NCBI GenBank assembly: GCA_965200235.1
Contig: OZ241339.1
Location: 2,542,001-2,606,000, forward strand
Length of the DNA stretch: 64,000 bases
Reading direction: 5' to 3'
Origin: Azotimanducus chitobiosivorans
GTDB lineage: Bacteria > Pseudomonadota > Gammaproteobacteria > Pseudomonadales > Azotimanducaceae
The notes under the pieces were generated by a model. It was given only the letters and a program-made list of their open reading frames with translations. It was not told the DNA's origin and ran no database searches. Of the stretch, positions 50,027 through 58,698 are shown one piece after another (positions within the stretch are counted from its first letter, which is position 1; each line of letters begins with the position of its first letter). The position numbers and the translations under genes were made by a program.

Positions 50027-50662
50027 CTACGACTCAGGCTGCGACACATACCTTAAGTAGGGCTTCTCGGCACGCCAGCCGTTCGGAAACTTCGCCTTGG
50101 CATCCTCATCGGAAATCGAAGGCACAATGATGACCTCTTCGCCATGCCGCCAATTGACCGGCGTCGCCACACTATGAAGGGCGGTCAGTTGCAATGAGTC
50201 GATGGTGCGCAGAATCTCTTCAAAGTTGCGGCCGGTGCTCGCCGGGTAGGTGATCGACAGCTTGATCTTCTTGTCCGGGCCAATCACAAACACTGAACGC
50301 ACCGTGAGGGTGTCATTGGCGTTCGGATGGATCATATCGTAGAGGCTCGCAACGGTGCGGTTTTCATCGCCAATGAGTGGGAAATTGAGATCCACGCCTT
50401 GCGTATCGGTGATGTCTTGCGACCATTTGACATGGTCTGTGACCGGGTCCACCGACAGGCCGAGCACCTTGACATTGCGCTTGTCAAATTCAGCCTTCAG
50501 TTTGGCTACTTCGCCAAGCTCGGTGGTGCACACCGGCGTGAAGTCCTTGGGGTGCGAGAACAGGACACCCCATCCGTCGCCGAGATAATCGTGCAGCGTG
50601 ATGGTGCCTTCCGTGGTGTCCGCAGTGAAGTTGGGCGCTTCGTCGCCGAGTTGAAGTGACAT
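50027..50662 (-). CDS. 1-Cys peroxiredoxin (Prx6 family)
   Basis: A 211-residue peroxiredoxin with the peroxidatic Cys45 in 'FTPVCTTELG' and the Prx6-type long C-terminal region ('PVNWRHGEEVIIVPSISDEDAKAKFPNGW'), with no resolving Cys in the usual C-terminal position. It reduces H2O2 and lipid hydroperoxides in the cytosol. It is divergent from greB across 124 nt; no regulator site is recognised there. Confidence 0.93.
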   Translation of the reverse strand: MSLQLGDEAPNFTADTTEGTITLHDYLGDGWGVLFSHPKDFTPVCTTELGEVAKLKAEFDKRNVKVLGLSVDPVTDHVKWSQDITDTQGVDLNFPLIGDENRTVASLYDMIHPNANDTLTVRSVFVIGPDKKIKLSITYPASTGRNFEEILRTIDSLQLTALHSVATPVNWRHGEEVIIVPSISDEDAKAKFPNGWRAEKPYLRYVSQPES

Positions 50663-50786
50663 GGAATGTATCCGGTTGCAGGTAAAATGAGCGCGTATTC
50701 TTCATTACTTTCGCATATAACGCAAGTGCCGTATAAAATCATATGCTTATTCCAATATATTATTAGAATCACTGTGAGACACGGTC

Positions 50787-51302
50787 ATGCCGAGCGCCTA
50801 TATCACCCCGACCGGGCAAAAGATCCTCACCGAGGAACTCAAGTGGCTGTGGAAGCATAAGCGCCCTTATGCGACGGGCAAAGTGAAAGAGGCTGCTGCG
50901 TTGGGCGACCGGTCTGAGAACGCCGACTACCACTACAACAAGCGCCTCTTGCGAGAGATCGACCGGCGCATCGCCTATCTTTCCAAGCGCCTTGATGTCC
51001 TGCAAGTCATCAATCGGGCGCCCAAGGACCAAGATCGGGTATATTTTGGTGCTTGGATCGACATCGAGCTTGGGGGAGCGGTCAACACCTACCGCATCGT
51101 CGGCCCGGACGAAATTGACTTCGCGCCGCATTACATTAGCATCGATGCCCCGCTTGCACGCGCTATGCTCGGCAAACATCGCGACGACCGCACGCGCTTC
51201 GGGCGCGTTGCCGCCATCAGATACGATGCCGCAGGCGACGACGCATCGCTCGATTTCGAGGCCTTGATCAAGCGCTTCCAGCATTTTCCGATGCAGCTAT
51301 GA
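50787..51302 (+). CDS. greB: Transcript-cleavage elongation factor GreB
   Basis: A 171-residue Gre factor. The N-terminal coiled-coil with 'AAALGDRSENADYHYNKRLLREIDRRI' has the conserved acidic tip D-R-S-E-N-A-D-Y, and the C-terminal FKBP-like domain 'VNTYRIVGPDEIDF...ISIDAPLARAMLGK' is complete. 'E-L-K-W-L-W' and the basic 'KRPYATGKVKEAA' are of the GreB subtype. It rescues backtracked RNA polymerase. Confidence 0.94.
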   Translation: MPSAYITPTGQKILTEELKWLWKHKRPYATGKVKEAAALGDRSENADYHYNKRLLREIDRRIAYLSKRLDVLQVINRAPKDQDRVYFGAWIDIELGGAVNTYRIVGPDEIDFAPHYISIDAPLARAMLGKHRDDRTRFGRVAAIRYDAAGDDASLDFEALIKRFQHFPMQL

Positions 51303-51370
51303 ACAACTATCATAGGCTGCGGCGTAAAAGTCCATACTTGGACACACTTGGAAGGCGCGCTGTCGATCAA

Positions 51371-52120
51371 ATGAGCATCTCTTGGAAGAACACCTTCATG
51401 GTTGCGGGCGGTGTTGCCTCGGCACTACTCGCAGCAGCAATCGCAGTCGCCTCGGATTCCAACCATGTCCCGTTCGGCGCCATGCCGTTCGGTGTATCCA
51501 TTGCAATTGAGGATATCCGCACGCGCGAACTTGAAAGGATCATGCGCATGGACGAAAACGAGGACGGCAAGGTGACGTTCGAAGAGTTCCGCGCGCACCG
51601 CCACGTTGCCGGCTCACTACCAAACTTCGACGAAATGGAAGTCGAGGAAATCACCCAATGGTCGGAGACGCTCGCGGACAAAGCTGTCAGGCGGGCCATC
51701 ATTAAGAAGACCGGGGACGACTGGGCACACATGCGCGTCTCGCATCGCGCACCGTATGACTGGCGTGGCAAGCGCGAGCTTTTCATGGACATGAGGTCGG
51801 ACTGGTTTGACCTCGCCGATGCCGACGGCAACGGCACGCTTGACCGAGCAGAGGTGGACAGCGCATCGGAACGCATCCGAAATCACCGTTTTCAGTGCGG
51901 CTTTGATCGCTTGGACTTGAACAAGGACGAGGTGCTCGATAAGGTCGATGTTGATCTTCGCGTGAGCAAGCTGACCGCGTTCGACAATGACGGCGATGGT
52001 GAACTGTCGCGGCCGGAATTGCGGGATGTCATGCGTCTACTGAGGCCGGGCTCAGTCGTTCGGGAGATTCCGCCGCGCGCCATTCGAATGCACCGCGAAT
52101 ATGATCGCCGCTCACATTGA
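51371..52120 (+). CDS. Exported EF-hand protein of an ECF sigma operon
   Basis: A 249-residue protein with a signal peptide (about 1-28) and four EF-hand-like loops: 'MDENEDGKVTFEEF', 'ADADGNGTLDRAEV', 'LDLNKDEVLDKVDV' and 'FDNDGDGELSRPEL'. The first, second and fourth have full D-x-[DN]-x-D/N-G loops; the third is degenerate. It should bind Ca2+ in the periplasm. The ATG at 51371 opens the signal peptide. It is followed immediately by a sigma-factor gene, so it may form a calcium-dependent input of that regulatory unit. Confidence 0.82.
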   Translation: MSISWKNTFMVAGGVASALLAAAIAVASDSNHVPFGAMPFGVSIAIEDIRTRELERIMRMDENEDGKVTFEEFRAHRHVAGSLPNFDEMEVEEITQWSETLADKAVRRAIIKKTGDDWAHMRVSHRAPYDWRGKRELFMDMRSDWFDLADADGNGTLDRAEVDSASERIRNHRFQCGFDRLDLNKDEVLDKVDVDLRVSKLTAFDNDGDGELSRPELRDVMRLLRPGSVVREIPPRAIRMHREYDRRSH

Positions 52121-52139
52121 ATTGCTGCCGCTTGTCGGG

Positions 52140-52715
52140 ATGATCGAGGCCAGGAACAACAAGTGCCTTGAAGACGAGGCGCTGATGGCATTTATCTGTC
52201 AAGGCGACAAAGATGCCCTGAACACGCTCATGATCCGGCACATGCGCGCCATCTACGCCTTTGCCCTGAGCCTATGCCGGAATCCCGACGATGCAGAAGA
52301 TTTGACGCAGGAAACCTTTGTGCGCTGCTTCACCAAGGCGCATACGTACAAACCCGGCCAAGTCAAGGTGACGACATGGCTGCATACCTTAACTCGCAAC
52401 CTCGCCATCGACGCCTTTCGTCGGCGCCGATGGACGCTTGAAAGCGAGGCCGACGAATTCGCGGTCGACCTGGACGCCATTGAGGACCATTGTTCACCGG
52501 AATCGATGCTTGAGAAGGAAGATCGCGAAGATCGGTTCAAAGCTTCTTTATGGGGGCTGCCGGAACGTCAGCGAACCGCGCTTCTGCTTTGCTACCATCG
52601 TGGCTTTTCTAATCGTGAGGCGGCAGCGGTGCTCGACGTGTCATTGGATGCCTTGGTGTCTCTGCTCGCGCGCGCACGCCGAGCGCTCAAGGTGGAACTG
52701 GGGAGAGGAGTATGA
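52140..52715 (+). CDS. ECF-type sigma-70 family factor
   Basis: A 191-residue sigma factor: region 2 'LMIRHMRAIYAFALSLCRNPDDAEDLTQETFVRCF', region 4 'LPERQRTALLLCYHRGFSNREAAAVLDVSLDALVSLLARARRALK'. ATG 52140 is preferred on length; ATG 52101, within the EF-hand gene, is possible. Its ATGA overlap with the next gene indicates coupling to a membrane partner that probably acts as anti-sigma. The regulon cannot be predicted from the window. Confidence 0.88.
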   Translation: MIEARNNKCLEDEALMAFICQGDKDALNTLMIRHMRAIYAFALSLCRNPDDAEDLTQETFVRCFTKAHTYKPGQVKVTTWLHTLTRNLAIDAFRRRRWTLESEADEFAVDLDAIEDHCSPESMLEKEDREDRFKASLWGLPERQRTALLLCYHRGFSNREAAAVLDVSLDALVSLLARARRALKVELGRGV

Positions 52716-53065
52716 ATTCGGATAGAGGGACAGCGCAGGACGAGGAAGTTGCGCGGCGTCTGCGCACGATGGCCGAGCCGACGCTCGACGCGCACATCGA
52801 AGTGCGCATGCGCGCTGCGGTGCTCGAGCGTATCAGCCAAGAGCGAGGATTCTGTTGCTGGCTGTTTCAAACCTGGTGGCGGCCCGTCCTCGCTGCGAGT
52901 CTGCCGTTTGCCACCGGCCTTGCCTTCGGGCACAGCGAATATCTTGGGCAGGCGCCGCCGTTCCTTGAACTTGAAACAGCCCTCGAGCTGGCGACATCGA
53001 TCGATGCCGCGCACAACCTGCTTGAGATGTATTTGACGGAATATGAGACGAGCAATGTTGACTAG
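52712..53065 (+). CDS. Putative single-pass anti-sigma factor
   Basis: A 117-residue protein: a charged N-terminal cytosolic part (1-55), one TM helix ('WRPVLAASLPFATGLAFG', about 60-78) and a short periplasmic tail. Its gene overlaps the sigma gene by ATGA. Size, topology and position fit an anti-sigma factor, but there is no zinc-binding HxxxCxxC signature and I do not recognise the family. Confidence 0.6.
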   Translation: MNSDRGTAQDEEVARRLRTMAEPTLDAHIEVRMRAAVLERISQERGFCCWLFQTWWRPVLAASLPFATGLAFGHSEYLGQAPPFLELETALELATSIDAAHNLLEMYLTEYETSNVD

Positions 53066-53570
53066 AACACGCATCAAGTGGCTTGTCGCGGCGTTGATAG
53101 CATCGCTGTCCTTGAATATTGCCGCGATCGGATTCTATATCGGACGCAGCGCACGCGAGTCACACACCAGTCTTCTAGTGCCGACGCTGGTGCCGACGCA
53201 CACTATTGCCTTGCAATCGCTGCCCGAGCAGCGCGCGCGTGCGATCCTCTCCCAGCTCAACGAGTCTATTCAACCCGCTAGGCAGGACATGTCACGCATG
53301 AGAGAGGTGCGCGGCGAGTTGCACCGACTGCTGGTATCCGAGCCGTTCAATCACGAGGCCTTTGCGCAGAAGCTTGATGAGCTGACCGAAAGCGTCACCC
53401 GGGTGCACGACCATACCAATTCCTCGTTCGTCAAGATCACCATGCACATGACCCCCGCCGAGCGACGCATCGTCGGGCGCCACATCGAACGCCCGAAATC
53501 GTTTCGGACCATCGTGCCGATGTGGATGGAGCGCGACGTCGGCCAGGAACTCGGTCCGCCCGGGCCGTAA
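53055..53570 (+). CDS. Periplasmic heavy-metal-sensor-like protein (CnrX/Spy fold)
   Basis: A 171-residue protein with an N-terminal signal anchor ('WLVAALIASLSLNIAAIGFYIG') and an all-helical periplasmic domain ('LPEQRARAILSQLNESIQPARQDM...VRGELHRLLVSEPF...FAQKLDELTESVTRVHDHTNSSFV...MTPAERRIVGRHI'), the Metal_resist/CnrX pattern. ATG 53055 lies inside the anti-sigma gene; ATG 53043 is an alternative. With the sigma and anti-sigma genes it probably completes a sensing unit. Confidence 0.75.
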   Translation: MLTRTRIKWLVAALIASLSLNIAAIGFYIGRSARESHTSLLVPTLVPTHTIALQSLPEQRARAILSQLNESIQPARQDMSRMREVRGELHRLLVSEPFNHEAFAQKLDELTESVTRVHDHTNSSFVKITMHMTPAERRIVGRHIERPKSFRTIVPMWMERDVGQELGPPGP

Positions 53571-53589
53571 GCGCTCGAAGACCTGATCA

Positions 53590-54861
53590 ATGTCCCTGCA
53601 ATTGCCGGCACACGCCGCTATTTCCGGCGAAGTAAGAATCCCCGGATCCAAGAGCTTGACAAATCGCGCATTGTTGCTCGCCGCCTTGGCGACACGCGAC
53701 ACGCGGCTCTACGGCGCGCTTGACAGCGAGGACACCGCGCTCATGTGCGCCGCGCTCACACAGCTCGGGGTGCCGGTTGAAATTGCCGGAGATTCGCTCT
53801 TGATTGACGGATGCGGCGGTGCGCTTGGCGCGGCGGGCGATCACAAGCGCCTTTCTCTCGGGCTTGCTGGCACCGCTTATCGCCCGTTGACCGCGGCGCT
53901 CACCCTTGGCGAGGGAGAGTATGTGTTGGAAGGGTCCGCACGCATGCGTGAACGCCCGATCGCGCCCTTGGTGGATGCCCTCACCACGCTCGGTGCACGC
54001 ATTGACTACCTTGAGTCAGAAGGCTATCCACCCGTGAAAGTGTTTGGCGGTGGCCTTGAAGGTGGCGTCGCTATGCTACCAGGCACGCTGAGCAGCCAGT
54101 TCTTGACATCCCTCTTGATCGCGGCGCCACTCGCGAAGGAAGAAGTGCGCATCAGCGTGCCCGGAACTCAAGTATCGAAGCCATACATCGATATGACCTT
54201 GCGCATGATGGCGGATTTTGGGGTCGAAGTTGATCGCGACAGCTATTCTCGCTATGCGGTGCGGCCAAGCTGCTACGTCTCTCCCGGCGACTACGAAATC
54301 GAAGCCGATGCGTCGAGCGCGAGCTATTTTCTTGCCGCTGGCGCGATTGCCGGTGATTCACTTCGCATCGTCAATCTGCCTGCGAACGGCATCCAAGGCG
54401 ATGCCGCATTCACTGATGCGCTTCGCGCCATGGGCGCAAGCATTGATACCGACGAGCGAGGCACGATCATTTCGCGCGCGGGGCTCACGGGCGTTGATCT
54501 TGACCTCAATCACATGCCTGACGCCGCCATGACCCTTGCCATCACCGCGCTCTTTGCGACTGGCCGCACACGCATTCGCGGCATCAGTACGTGGCGCATC
54601 AAGGAGACTGACCGACTCGAAGCCATGCGCTGCGAGCTCTCCAAGCTCGGTGCCGAGGTCAAGACCACCGACAACAGCATCGACATCACCCCGCCCAAGC
54701 AGCTACGCCCGGCGCGCATCAAGACCTACGGCGACCATCGCATGGCCATGTGTTTCTCGCTGGCGTCGTTCGGTGCGCCAGTCGAAATCGAAAACCCAGA
54801 AGTGGTGGAGAAGACCTTTCCGGATTACTTCGAGGTGTTCGGGCGTCTGGTGAACGTCTAG
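53590..54861 (+). CDS. aroA: 3-phosphoshikimate 1-carboxyvinyltransferase (EPSP synthase)
   Basis: A 423-residue AroA for the shikimate pathway. Substrate residues are present: K21-S22 in 'PGSKSLTNRALLL', 'GTLSSQFLTSLLIAAP', 'HMPDAAMTLAI', 'WRIKETDRLEAMR' and 'YGDHRMAMCFSLA', 'EKTFPDYF'. The PEP loop reads G91-L-A-G-T-A-Y-R-P99 where the usual sequence is G-N-A-G-T-A-x-R-P: the Asn (position 94 in E. coli) is Leu. The Gly and Arg/Pro of class I enzymes are kept. The stop TAG is shared with ogt by the palindrome CTAG. Confidence 0.95.
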   Translation: MSLQLPAHAAISGEVRIPGSKSLTNRALLLAALATRDTRLYGALDSEDTALMCAALTQLGVPVEIAGDSLLIDGCGGALGAAGDHKRLSLGLAGTAYRPLTAALTLGEGEYVLEGSARMRERPIAPLVDALTTLGARIDYLESEGYPPVKVFGGGLEGGVAMLPGTLSSQFLTSLLIAAPLAKEEVRISVPGTQVSKPYIDMTLRMMADFGVEVDRDSYSRYAVRPSCYVSPGDYEIEADASSASYFLAAGAIAGDSLRIVNLPANGIQGDAAFTDALRAMGASIDTDERGTIISRAGLTGVDLDLNHMPDAAMTLAITALFATGRTRIRGISTWRIKETDRLEAMRCELSKLGAEVKTTDNSIDITPPKQLRPARIKTYGDHRMAMCFSLASFGAPVEIENPEVVEKTFPDYFEVFGRLVNV

Positions 54862-55328
54862 TTCTTAAGCGTCACGCCTTCGATCGCAAGCAGCTTTCGC
54901 TTCGCGTCTAGCCCGCCGCCAAAACCACCGATGCCGCCATCGGCAGCGAGCACCCGATGGCACGGCACAATGATCGACAGTGGATTGCTGCCGACCGCGC
55001 CGCCGACCGCACGGGCTGCCCTGTCATTGCCGACGGCTGCTGCGAGTTCGCCATAGGACACCGTCTTGCCGAACGGCACGTGGCATAGCTGCTCAAGCAC
55101 TTGGCGACGAAAGCCGTTACCGGTCAGACGCATTGGAAAGTCGAAGGTCTTGCGCTGTCCTCGAAAATACTCCGCGAGCTGCGAGCGCGCCTCGGCGAAG
55201 TGATCGCCTTCGGGCTTCGCATCGACGGGCATGTCGCCATCACCAAACGAGATCGAATCAACACAGTCCGCAGTTTCGCCAGCAAGCGTCAAGGTGCCGA
55301 CCGGTGAATTCATTTGCGCGTAGTACAT
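54858..55328 (-). CDS. ogt: Methylated-DNA-protein-cysteine methyltransferase
   Basis: A 156-residue Ogt/AGT: the suicide cysteine is Cys123 in 'IVPCHRVLAADGGIGGFGGGL', preceded by the HTH 'QVLEQLCHVPFGKTVSYGELAAAVG'. It removes O6-methylguanine lesions. The ATG at 55328 is chosen as it begins the M-Y-Y-A-Q-M-N-S-P-V-G-T-L-T strand; the long upstream reading of this frame lies antisense to the MBL gene. Divergent from that gene with a 66-nt gap. Confidence 0.93.
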   Translation of the reverse strand: MYYAQMNSPVGTLTLAGETADCVDSISFGDGDMPVDAKPEGDHFAEARSQLAEYFRGQRKTFDFPMRLTGNGFRRQVLEQLCHVPFGKTVSYGELAAAVGNDRAARAVGGAVGSNPLSIIVPCHRVLAADGGIGGFGGGLDAKRKLLAIEGVTLKN

Positions 55329-55394
55329 ATAGGCCGCCTTTTCGAGCAATTGTGGGATTATAGACACAGCAGCTCCAGCATTGAAGGAACACTC

Positions 55395-56075
55395 GTGTCC
55401 CAAGACGATTTCATCATTGAACAGATTCCCGTCGGCCCCATGCAGAACTTTGCGTATCTCGTCGGCTGGCGACCGACCGGCGATGCCGTGCTTGTCGATC
55501 CGGCATGGAATGTGGACGGACTGCTTGAACGTGTCGACGAGTTGGAACTCAACCTGCAAGGCGCGCTGATCACGCACTATCATCCCGACCATTGCGGCGG
55601 CAGCTTCGCCTCGCATCAGATTGAGGGTGTCGCAGAGTTGCTCGCGGCGCGCCCGTGCCGTATCTATTGCAACCGTCTCGAAGCGGACGGACTTAAGAAG
55701 GTCACCGGCATTTCCGAGAACGACATGCGACGTGTTGACGGTGGCGATACGCTTGATGTTGGCGACATTGAAGTCGAATTCCTGCACACGCCCGGCCACA
55801 CGCCGGGCTCCCAGTGCTTTCGCATCAAGCACACGCTTGTTGCTGGCGACACCCTCTTCATCCATGGCTGCGGCCGCGTCGACCTGCCGGGGTCGGACGC
55901 GGACGATATGTTCAGGAGCCTGCGCCGCCTCTCAGAACTGCCCGATGAGACGGTGGTGCTGCCTGGCCACCACTATTCCTCGCAGCCAAGCGCAACCCTT
56001 GGGTACACCAAGTCGAAGAATCCCTACCTGCGCATTCAGGAGATCGATATGTGGCGCTCGCTAATGGGCGTTTAG
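55395..56075 (+). CDS. MBL-fold metallo-hydrolase (glyoxalase II-like)
   Basis: A 226-residue metallo-beta-lactamase fold protein with H61-Y-H63-P-D65-H66 for two metal ions, 'HTPGHTPGSQCF' and 'GDTLFIHGCGRVDLPGSD', and 'LPGHHYSSQPSATLGYTK'. These are features of glyoxalase II/persulfide-dioxygenase-like thioester hydrolases. It starts at GTG 55395 with AAGGA 7 nt upstream. Its stop overlaps that of the convergent receptor gene (TTAG). Confidence 0.9.
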   Translation: MSQDDFIIEQIPVGPMQNFAYLVGWRPTGDAVLVDPAWNVDGLLERVDELELNLQGALITHYHPDHCGGSFASHQIEGVAELLAARPCRIYCNRLEADGLKKVTGISENDMRRVDGGDTLDVGDIEVEFLHTPGHTPGSQCFRIKHTLVAGDTLFIHGCGRVDLPGSDADDMFRSLRRLSELPDETVVLPGHHYSSQPSATLGYTKSKNPYLRIQEIDMWRSLMGV

Positions 56076-58639
56076 TCCATGCTCCAGCGGGCGCGCACAT
56101 AGTAGAAGCCGCCGTTGAACCCGAAAGGCGATCCCTCCGGGTACACCAAGCCAGCGACCTCTCCTACAGGGTTCTTTGATGGATATTCGTCGAACACATT
56201 CTGCGCGCCAAGCGTCACGGTGACCTCTTCCGTCACCGCGTAGGAACCTTCAACGTCCACAAGGAACGCCGAGTCGGGGTAGAAGGATACTGATCCGTCA
56301 TTGGTTGGCGCATCGTAGTACTCGCCATAGAAACGTCCGCGCGCCATGAAGCTCCAAGGACCTTGGTCATGCGTCCAAGTCACGACAAAACGCGAATCTG
56401 GGCGCCCTTCTTCGATTTGCGAGCGACGATTGTCGCTCGTGAAGTCGGGGTTGAACTCGGTCAGCTCGATGTCAGACCAGTTGGCGACTGCCGTCAAGTT
56501 TGATGAGCCGCCGGCAAGGTCGAACGGCAGCGTGACCACCAAGTCGATCCCCTGCGCCTCCACGGTCTGCTGGTTGGAGAAGAATCGCACAGAGGTAAAG
56601 CTGCGCGCGTCGCTGACACCGGCTGCCAACAGCGCAGTAACATCTGCGTCAGTGAGGTTGAAACGACTCGTGAAGGCAATGCGGTCTTCGATCTCGATAT
56701 TGTAGTAATCGATGGTGATGTTCGCGGGTCCGAGTTCGAACACGGCACCCAAGGTGATGTTGGTGGACTCTTCGGGCGTGAGCGCCTGAGCACCCTTTTG
56801 CACAGCAATTGGATTGGTCGGCGGCAGCGTCGCAATGTCAGCCAGAGCGCCCATGTTGAATTCAGTGGTCACGTTGCGAAGGTTGGCCTGTCCGGAGGTC
56901 GGCACCCGGAACCCTGTGCTCACCGCGCCGCGCACCGCGAAGGTGTCAGTCACTTGAAATCTCGCTGCGAGCTTGCTGTCGAGCGTGTCGCCAAACTCTT
57001 CGTAGTCTTCATAGCGAAGCGCTGCACCGACGAGGAAGTTTTGCGTCACGTTCGCCTCTAGGTCGATATAAGCCGCTACTGAGCTTGACTTGTTCTCGCC
57101 AGCATCACCGGGCTGGAATCCCGGGAAGCCATTCGAGCCGATGCCAAATCCCTGCTCGGCAAGACCATACTCCTGGTCGATATAAAAGGAGTTCGGTTCG
57201 CCATTGGTGATCTTGAAGGTCTCATCCCGATACTCGGCGCCGAGTGCCACATTGAGCGGTCCCCAAAATCCACCCACATCAACAGGACGCGAAATATCGA
57301 AGTTCACCGTGCGGTCAGTTTCTGTGTAAGCGCCGGCGTCATAGTGAATCGGAATGTCGTTGCGCTGACCGAGAAGCTGCGGATTGATGGTGTTGTAGAT
57401 ATAGAAGTTGGCGTGGCTTCTGCCAGCGACTGCGCTCAAATCAAAATACCAGTCGCCCAACTCGCCACGGACACCACCGGCGACCGCGAGATCATCCACG
57501 AAGCCGCCAAACTGTGGCGTGAAACCACCGGGAAACTTTTCGTAGAGCGTGTAGCAATCCGAGTTGGCGCGAACAGCGGCCAGCGCACCGGCATCGGGCA
57601 CGTTATCGACAATAGGAATGTGCGGACAGTTGCCTGACATATCGCCTGACAGGTCGGCAACTTTCACGGTGGGCATGCCGTTCACTTCCGGCCCTTGAAA
57701 AACACCGCCACGAGTATGCGGATTACGATAATAGAAGCCGCCTTCCACTTGACGCTCAGCCCAGTTGCCGAAGGCGTAAGCCTCCATGCCATTGCCAAGA
57801 TCAAGCCCGAAGTTGCCAAAGAGCTTGAAGTCGTCCGAGAATTGAGGCGCACCCCAAATCTGCGCTGGCTGGCGAACGTTGGTATTGCCGGCATCGATCA
57901 GACCTTGCGCGTCGCCCCGCTGCGCACTGCGGCTGGTCGGATCGGATTCCTTCCATTCAAAGCTCAAATTCGCGAAGCCGGCATCGGTCAGCGGCAGGCC
58001 AACATTGGCAGACAGGGTCATGGCATCGCCATCGCCTTCGTAGTGGGTGCCATATTTGACATCAAATGCGCTGCCAGAATTGTCGTCTTTGAGGACAAAA
58101 TTCATAATGCCCGCAATCGCGTCCGAGCCATACTGCGCCGAAGCGCCGTCGCGCAGCACTTCAAGCCGATCCAAGGCAATCGCCGGAATGACAGAGATGT
58201 CCGGCCCTTGCGAACCACCGGAAATACCAGCGCCCAAGAGGGCGATCACCGCTGCCCGATGACGTCGCTTGCCGTTGACGAGCACCAAGGTGGCATCCGG
58301 CGCGAGCCCGCGCAGCGTAGCGGGGCGGATAAAGGTCGCGGCATCGCTGATCGGCTCTTGGCTCACGTTGTAGGAAGGCACCAAGCTTGCGATGAGCGTG
58401 TCTAAGTTCGAATCGCCCTGCGCGCCAATATCATCGCCACCCACCACATCGACTGGGACAGGCGAGTCAGCCGCCGAACGGTCCCGGCGCCGCGAGCCAA
58501 CAACAATGACTTCTTCAATCAGTGGATTCGCGCCTTCTTCGGCCTCGGCTGGCGGGCTGCCGAGTGGCAAAAGAGGCAATAGAAGGGCGAAAATAAAGGT
58601 TGCGCGGAGTGCGCCGCGCACAGAAGTAGCAAAATTCAT
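56072..58639 (-). CDS. Large TonB-dependent outer-membrane receptor
   Basis: An 855-residue receptor with signal peptide 1-33, TonB box region 'IEEVIVVGSRRRDRSA', plug 'DATLVLVNGKRRHRAAVIALL' and 'LDRLEVLRDGASAQYGSDAIAG', and a long barrel ('NVFDEYPSKNP', ending 'VRARWSMD'). The plug style is of the large carbohydrate/organic-ligand class found in marine and caulobacterial genomes. It has no obvious partner and ends within the MBL gene. GGGGATC precedes ATG 58639. Confidence 0.92.
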   Translation of the reverse strand: MNFATSVRGALRATFIFALLLPLLPLGSPPAEAEEGANPLIEEVIVVGSRRRDRSAADSPVPVDVVGGDDIGAQGDSNLDTLIASLVPSYNVSQEPISDAATFIRPATLRGLAPDATLVLVNGKRRHRAAVIALLGAGISGGSQGPDISVIPAIALDRLEVLRDGASAQYGSDAIAGIMNFVLKDDNSGSAFDVKYGTHYEGDGDAMTLSANVGLPLTDAGFANLSFEWKESDPTSRSAQRGDAQGLIDAGNTNVRQPAQIWGAPQFSDDFKLFGNFGLDLGNGMEAYAFGNWAERQVEGGFYYRNPHTRGGVFQGPEVNGMPTVKVADLSGDMSGNCPHIPIVDNVPDAGALAAVRANSDCYTLYEKFPGGFTPQFGGFVDDLAVAGGVRGELGDWYFDLSAVAGRSHANFYIYNTINPQLLGQRNDIPIHYDAGAYTETDRTVNFDISRPVDVGGFWGPLNVALGAEYRDETFKITNGEPNSFYIDQEYGLAEQGFGIGSNGFPGFQPGDAGENKSSSVAAYIDLEANVTQNFLVGAALRYEDYEEFGDTLDSKLAARFQVTDTFAVRGAVSTGFRVPTSGQANLRNVTTEFNMGALADIATLPPTNPIAVQKGAQALTPEESTNITLGAVFELGPANITIDYYNIEIEDRIAFTSRFNLTDADVTALLAAGVSDARSFTSVRFFSNQQTVEAQGIDLVVTLPFDLAGGSSNLTAVANWSDIELTEFNPDFTSDNRRSQIEEGRPDSRFVVTWTHDQGPWSFMARGRFYGEYYDAPTNDGSVSFYPDSAFLVDVEGSYAVTEEVTVTLGAQNVFDEYPSKNPVGEVAGLVYPEGSPFGFNGGFYYVRARWSMD

Positions 58640-58698
58640 GATGATCCCCAGTGCTTTAGAAGACTGCCGTCCTAGCGAATCGACAATCTGGATATTTT

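Noticed and set aside
54858..55865. 335-codon version of ogt
   Set aside because: The first 179 codons are antisense to the MBL hydrolase; the Ogt homology begins at the ATG at 55328.
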